DNA of 15,589 bases, from assembly GCA_946221825.1 (NCBI GenBank), contig CAMINA010000014.1:1-15589 (forward strand), given 5' to 3'. The notes under the pieces are model-generated. The model saw only the letters and a program-made list of their open reading frames with translations. It ran no database searches and was not told the origin of the DNA. Shown one piece after another: positions 13,553 through 15,589 of this stretch. Each line of letters opens with the position of its first letter. Positions within the stretch are counted from its first letter, which is position 1. The DNA is from an uncultured Nesterenkonia sp. GTDB taxonomy: Bacteria; Actinomycetota; Actinomycetes; Actinomycetales; Micrococcaceae. Both the position numbers and the translations under genes were made by a program.

Positions 13553-13974
13553 CGCGTTCTTCGTCTTCAGCGTCGGCGTCGTCCCGGGACTTCGCGACGT
13601 CGATGATCAGACCTACGTCCGCACGTACCGGGCGGTGAACAGGGCGATCCTCAACGGCGTATTCCTCTCGGTCTTCCTGCTCGCGCCCCTGGCGACGGGA
13701 GGTTCCATGGCAGTCCTGACGTGGCGGGGAGAGGCGGCGGCACTGCCCTGGGTGGCGGCAGCCGCCGCCTGCTCGGCACTCACCGTGGCGATCACCGCCT
13801 GGGGGGAACGTCCCGCTCAACCGTGACCTGGACCAGTCGACGGCGACGTCGCAGGAGCAGTGGAGACCGGTGCGTCAGCGTTTCGAGGACCGCTGGAATC
13901 TATGGAATCTGGTCCGCACGCTCACCAGCACGGGCGCACTCGTTTCCCTGGCCGTGGCATCAGTGGTGGGGTGA
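13548..13974 (+). pseudogene. DUF1772 membrane protein, truncated and frameshifted
   Basis: The reading ALAGAFFVFSVGVVPGL, then TYRAVNRAILNGVFLSVFLLAPLA, matches DUF1772 (anthrone-oxygenase-like) proteins, small four-helix membrane proteins. The first frame ends at the TGA at 13824-13826 after TAWGERPAQP. Dropping one G from the run of six at 13801-13806 restores the family continuation WGNVPLNRDLDQ and then FEDRWNLWNLVRTL to a stop at 13972-13974. So this is a +1 indel in a homopolymer. About 20 N-terminal residues are also missing where the NmrA fragment joins. Gene decay is the best reading; a sequencing error could explain the indel but not the missing N-terminus. Confidence 0.75.
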
Positions 13975-14015
13975 ACTCGCGTCGGAACGAGCGAGCATGA
14001 GTCACGATGACGATC

Positions 14016-14092
14016 TGGTGGGCGCTGAGGGACTCGAACCCCCGACCTATTCGGTGTAAACGAAGTGCTCTAGCCAACTGAGCTAAGCGCCC
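14016..14092 (-). tRNA. tRNA-Val (anticodon UAC)
   Basis: The minus strand folds as a full cloverleaf. The acceptor GGGCGCT (5' end at 14092) pairs perfectly with AGCGCCC, the D arm is GCTC/GAGC, the anticodon loop is TTTACAC with anticodon TAC, and the T arm is GGGGG-TTCGAGT-CCCTC. Discriminator A and CCA (14016-14018) are encoded. The UAC anticodon reads GUA and GUG valine codons. The anticodon stem has a C-U mismatch at its outermost pair. A -10-like TATAGT lies upstream at 14125-14130. The 3' end faces the decayed gene cluster. Confidence 0.95.
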
Positions 14093-14098
14093 GGACTG

Positions 14099-14114
14099 TG
14101 CCGCATCAGCGGCA
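14099..14114 (-). repeat. Small hairpin in the tRNA-Val leader
   Basis: TGCCGC-ATCA-GCGGCA is a perfect 6-bp stem between the candidate tRNA promoter and the tRNA 5' end. It could stop read-through from ppgK or be part of the processed tRNA leader. Confidence 0.45.
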
Positions 14115-14124
14115 ACAGCCTAGA

Positions 14125-14130
14125 ACTATA
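14125..14130 (-). promoter_or_regulatory. Candidate -10 element for tRNA-Val
   Basis: TATAGT on the minus strand (five of six to TATAAT) would start transcription about 25 bases before the mature tRNA. No good -35 is visible at 16-18 bases. Confidence 0.45.
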
Positions 14131-14163
14131 GCAGAGTTCTGCTTCCACAGACCCTGCGTGGAG

Positions 14164-15039
14164 TCACCCGTCAGTGAGGGCGGTCTGCTCGGCGGCGTAC
14201 AGTGCTGCGCCCACGATGCCGGCATTGTTCTGCAGCTTCGCCGGGACCGCCTCCGCACGCAGACCCTCCACATACGGCAGGAAGTCCTCGCTGCGCTTGG
14301 AGATGCCCCCGCCGATGATGAACATCGAGGGCGGGAAGACACGCTCCAGGTGCCTCAGATACCCGCCGACCACCCGGCCGTACTCGTCCCAGGGCATATC
14401 GGCCCGTTCGCGGGCGGAGGCCGAAGCCAGCTTCTCCGCGATGCTGCCCTCGAACTCGAGGTGACCGAACTCTGCGTTGGGGACCAACACGCCGTCGTGG
14501 ACCACCGCAGCACCGATCCCGGTCCCCAGCGTGATGGTCATGACGGTCCCGGTGCGCCCGACGCCGGCTCCGTAGCGCGCCTCGGCCAGGCCCGCACCGT
14601 CGGCGTCGTTCATGGTGTAGATCCGGCCGGGAAGCTCGGAGAGCAGCTGGCCGGCGTCGCACTCCAGCCAGGTGTCATCGATGTTCGCCGCGGAGAGCAC
14701 CACATTGTCGATCACGATGCCCGGCACCAGCACGCCCACCGCCAGGTCCTCCGTCGAGGGGGCACCCTTCCGGTGCAGCAGCTCGTGGAGGATCGTGTCG
14801 ATGACCCCGGCCACCGCCTCAGGAGTGGCCGGCTTCGGGGTGGGGATGCGGTAGCGGTCGCCCACCAGCTCGCCGGTGGGCAGATCCACGATGCCGCCCT
14901 TGATCCCGGTGCCCCCGACGTCGATGCCGATGGCGCGGCGGGGCAGGTTCTTCACCCCGGCGCTGGCCGGACCGATGGCCCGGGCGGCGAGGGCGTCGCC
15001 CTCAGGGAGGTTCTCGGGGGAGCGGTCGGAGGTGGTCAT
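14164..15039 (-). CDS. ppgK: Polyphosphate glucokinase
   Basis: This 291-residue ROK-family kinase phosphorylates glucose to glucose-6-phosphate using polyphosphate, and often ATP, in the cytosol. Visible motifs are the phosphate-binding IDVGGTGIKGGIVD (39-52), NDADGAGLAEARYG (144-157), TLGTGIGAA (170-178) and NAEFGHLEF (188-196); the catalytic Asp is in the NDAD motif. The zinc-binding CxCGxxG cluster of other ROK proteins is absent, as expected for polyphosphate glucokinases. The first 34 residues are a poorly conserved extension. The start is ATG 15039 with AGAGGAG about nine bases upstream. It lies four bases after map, so the two are probably one transcript. Confidence 0.92.
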   Translation of the reverse strand: MTTSDRSPENLPEGDALAARAIGPASAGVKNLPRRAIGIDVGGTGIKGGIVDLPTGELVGDRYRIPTPKPATPEAVAGVIDTILHELLHRKGAPSTEDLAVGVLVPGIVIDNVVLSAANIDDTWLECDAGQLLSELPGRIYTMNDADGAGLAEARYGAGVGRTGTVMTITLGTGIGAAVVHDGVLVPNAEFGHLEFEGSIAEKLASASARERADMPWDEYGRVVGGYLRHLERVFPPSMFIIGGGISKRSEDFLPYVEGLRAEAVPAKLQNNAGIVGAALYAAEQTALTDG

Positions 15040-15043
15040 GAAG

Positions 15044-15589
15044 TCAATTCTCCTCTGAGGGCAGGGTCAGGATGTCGGCACCGTCCTCGGTGACCACCAG
15101 GGTGTGCTCGAACTGGGCAGTGCGCCTCCGGTCACGGGTGACGGCGGTCCAGCCGTCTTCCCATATGTCCCAATGGCGGGTCCCGAGTGTGATCATCGGC
15201 TCGATGGTGAAGACCATTCCCGGTTCCATGGGCTGAGAATGGTCAGGAGCCGCATCGAAGTGAGGTATGACCAGTCCGGTGTGGAAGGCGGGGCCGACCC
15301 CGTGGCCGATGAACTCGTGGACGGTATCATAGCCGAAGCGCCGGGCGTATACCTCAATGGTCCTGCCGATCACGTTGATGGGACGGCCCGGCTTCACCGC
15401 GCGGATGCCCCGCATCATGGCTTCCTTCGCCCGCTCCACCAGCAGCCGTGACTCCTCATCCACCTCGCCCACCAGGAAGGTCACGTTGTGGTCCCCGTGG
15501 ACGCCGTCGAGGTAGGCGGTGATGTCCAGGTTCACGATGTCGCCGTCCTGCAGGACGGTCGAGTCAGGGATGCCGTGGCAGACGACCTC
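15044..15589 (-). CDS. map: Methionine aminopeptidase, type I (5' end outside window)
   Basis: The visible 181 C-terminal residues belong to the metalloprotease that removes the initiator Met from new proteins. The reading frame runs off the window edge, beginning with EVVCHGIPDST. Metal ligands are in place: two Asp eleven residues apart in NLDITAYLDGVHGD, His in EFIGHGVG, Glu in FTIEPMI, and Glu in QFEHTLVV. The substrate-binding His is present in GPAFHTGLVI. About a third of the protein should lie beyond 15589. The stop is four bases before the ppgK start, so the pair is likely an operon led by map or a gene further upstream. Confidence 0.95.
   Translation of the reverse strand, partial: EVVCHGIPDSTVLQDGDIVNLDITAYLDGVHGDHNVTFLVGEVDEESRLLVERAKEAMMRGIRAVKPGRPINVIGRTIEVYARRFGYDTVHEFIGHGVGPAFHTGLVIPHFDAAPDHSQPMEPGMVFTIEPMITLGTRHWDIWEDGWTAVTRDRRRTAQFEHTLVVTEDGADILTLPSEEN

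Noticed and set aside
1..15589. CRISPR arrays, insertion sequences, prophage or toxin-antitoxin genes
   Set aside because: No regularly spaced repeats, transposase-like proteins, integrases or typical small gene pairs were seen.

Overview
The window is high-GC DNA from an actinobacterium. Gene content and order (DUF3145, fabF, acpP, fabH, fabD, a PucR-type regulator, aceE, DUF3052, ahpE) point to the Micrococcales, probably a Micrococcaceae relative; the genus is not certain. Most of it is conserved core genome. It carries no transposase, integrase, phage gene, CRISPR array or recognisable defence system. I did not find a clearly new biological system. The points of interest are regulatory architecture and one decaying gene cluster.

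Layout. (1) 124-627: a DUF3145 gene on the + strand, closed by a perfect 20-bp stem-loop and facing the fatty acid operon. (2) 843-4526, - strand: a type II fatty acid synthesis operon in the order fabD-fabH-acpP-fabF, with a strong hairpin between acpP and fabF. (3) 4617-5792, - strand: a PucR/CdaR-type regulator (FasR-like) directly upstream of fabD. The same 17-bp inverted repeat occurs in front of fabD and over the regulator's own -10 region, which suggests autoregulation plus operon control. (4) 6058-8799, - strand: aceE, the homodimeric-type pyruvate dehydrogenase E1 that makes acetyl-CoA, followed by a large nested inverted repeat. (5) 9024-10003, + strand, divergent from aceE: a DUF3052 gene translationally coupled to an AhpE-type one-cysteine peroxiredoxin. 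From memory of the Mycobacterium tuberculosis map, blocks 3-5 match the order Rv2238c-Rv2243, so the linkage is old.

(6) 10093-11866, + strand: an Lrp/AsnC regulator followed closely by a CynX/NimT-type MFS permease, with three copies of a 9-bp sequence at the junction. (7) 11913-12902, - strand: an aldo/keto reductase. (8) 12968-13974: a decayed cluster. It holds the C-terminal half of an AraC-family regulator (-), a C-terminal fragment of an NmrA-like NAD(P)-binding protein (+), and a DUF1772 membrane protein (+) that has lost its N-terminus and carries a frameshift in a run of six G. (9) 14016-14092, - strand: tRNA-Val(UAC) with encoded CCA. (10) 14164-15589, - strand: methionine aminopeptidase map (5' end outside the window) and polyphosphate glucokinase ppgK, four bases apart and likely co-transcribed.

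Functionally, the left two thirds link carbon entry into lipid synthesis. AceE makes acetyl-CoA, FabD loads malonyl groups on AcpP, FabH starts chains, FabF elongates them, and the FasR-like protein probably senses the pathway and controls it.
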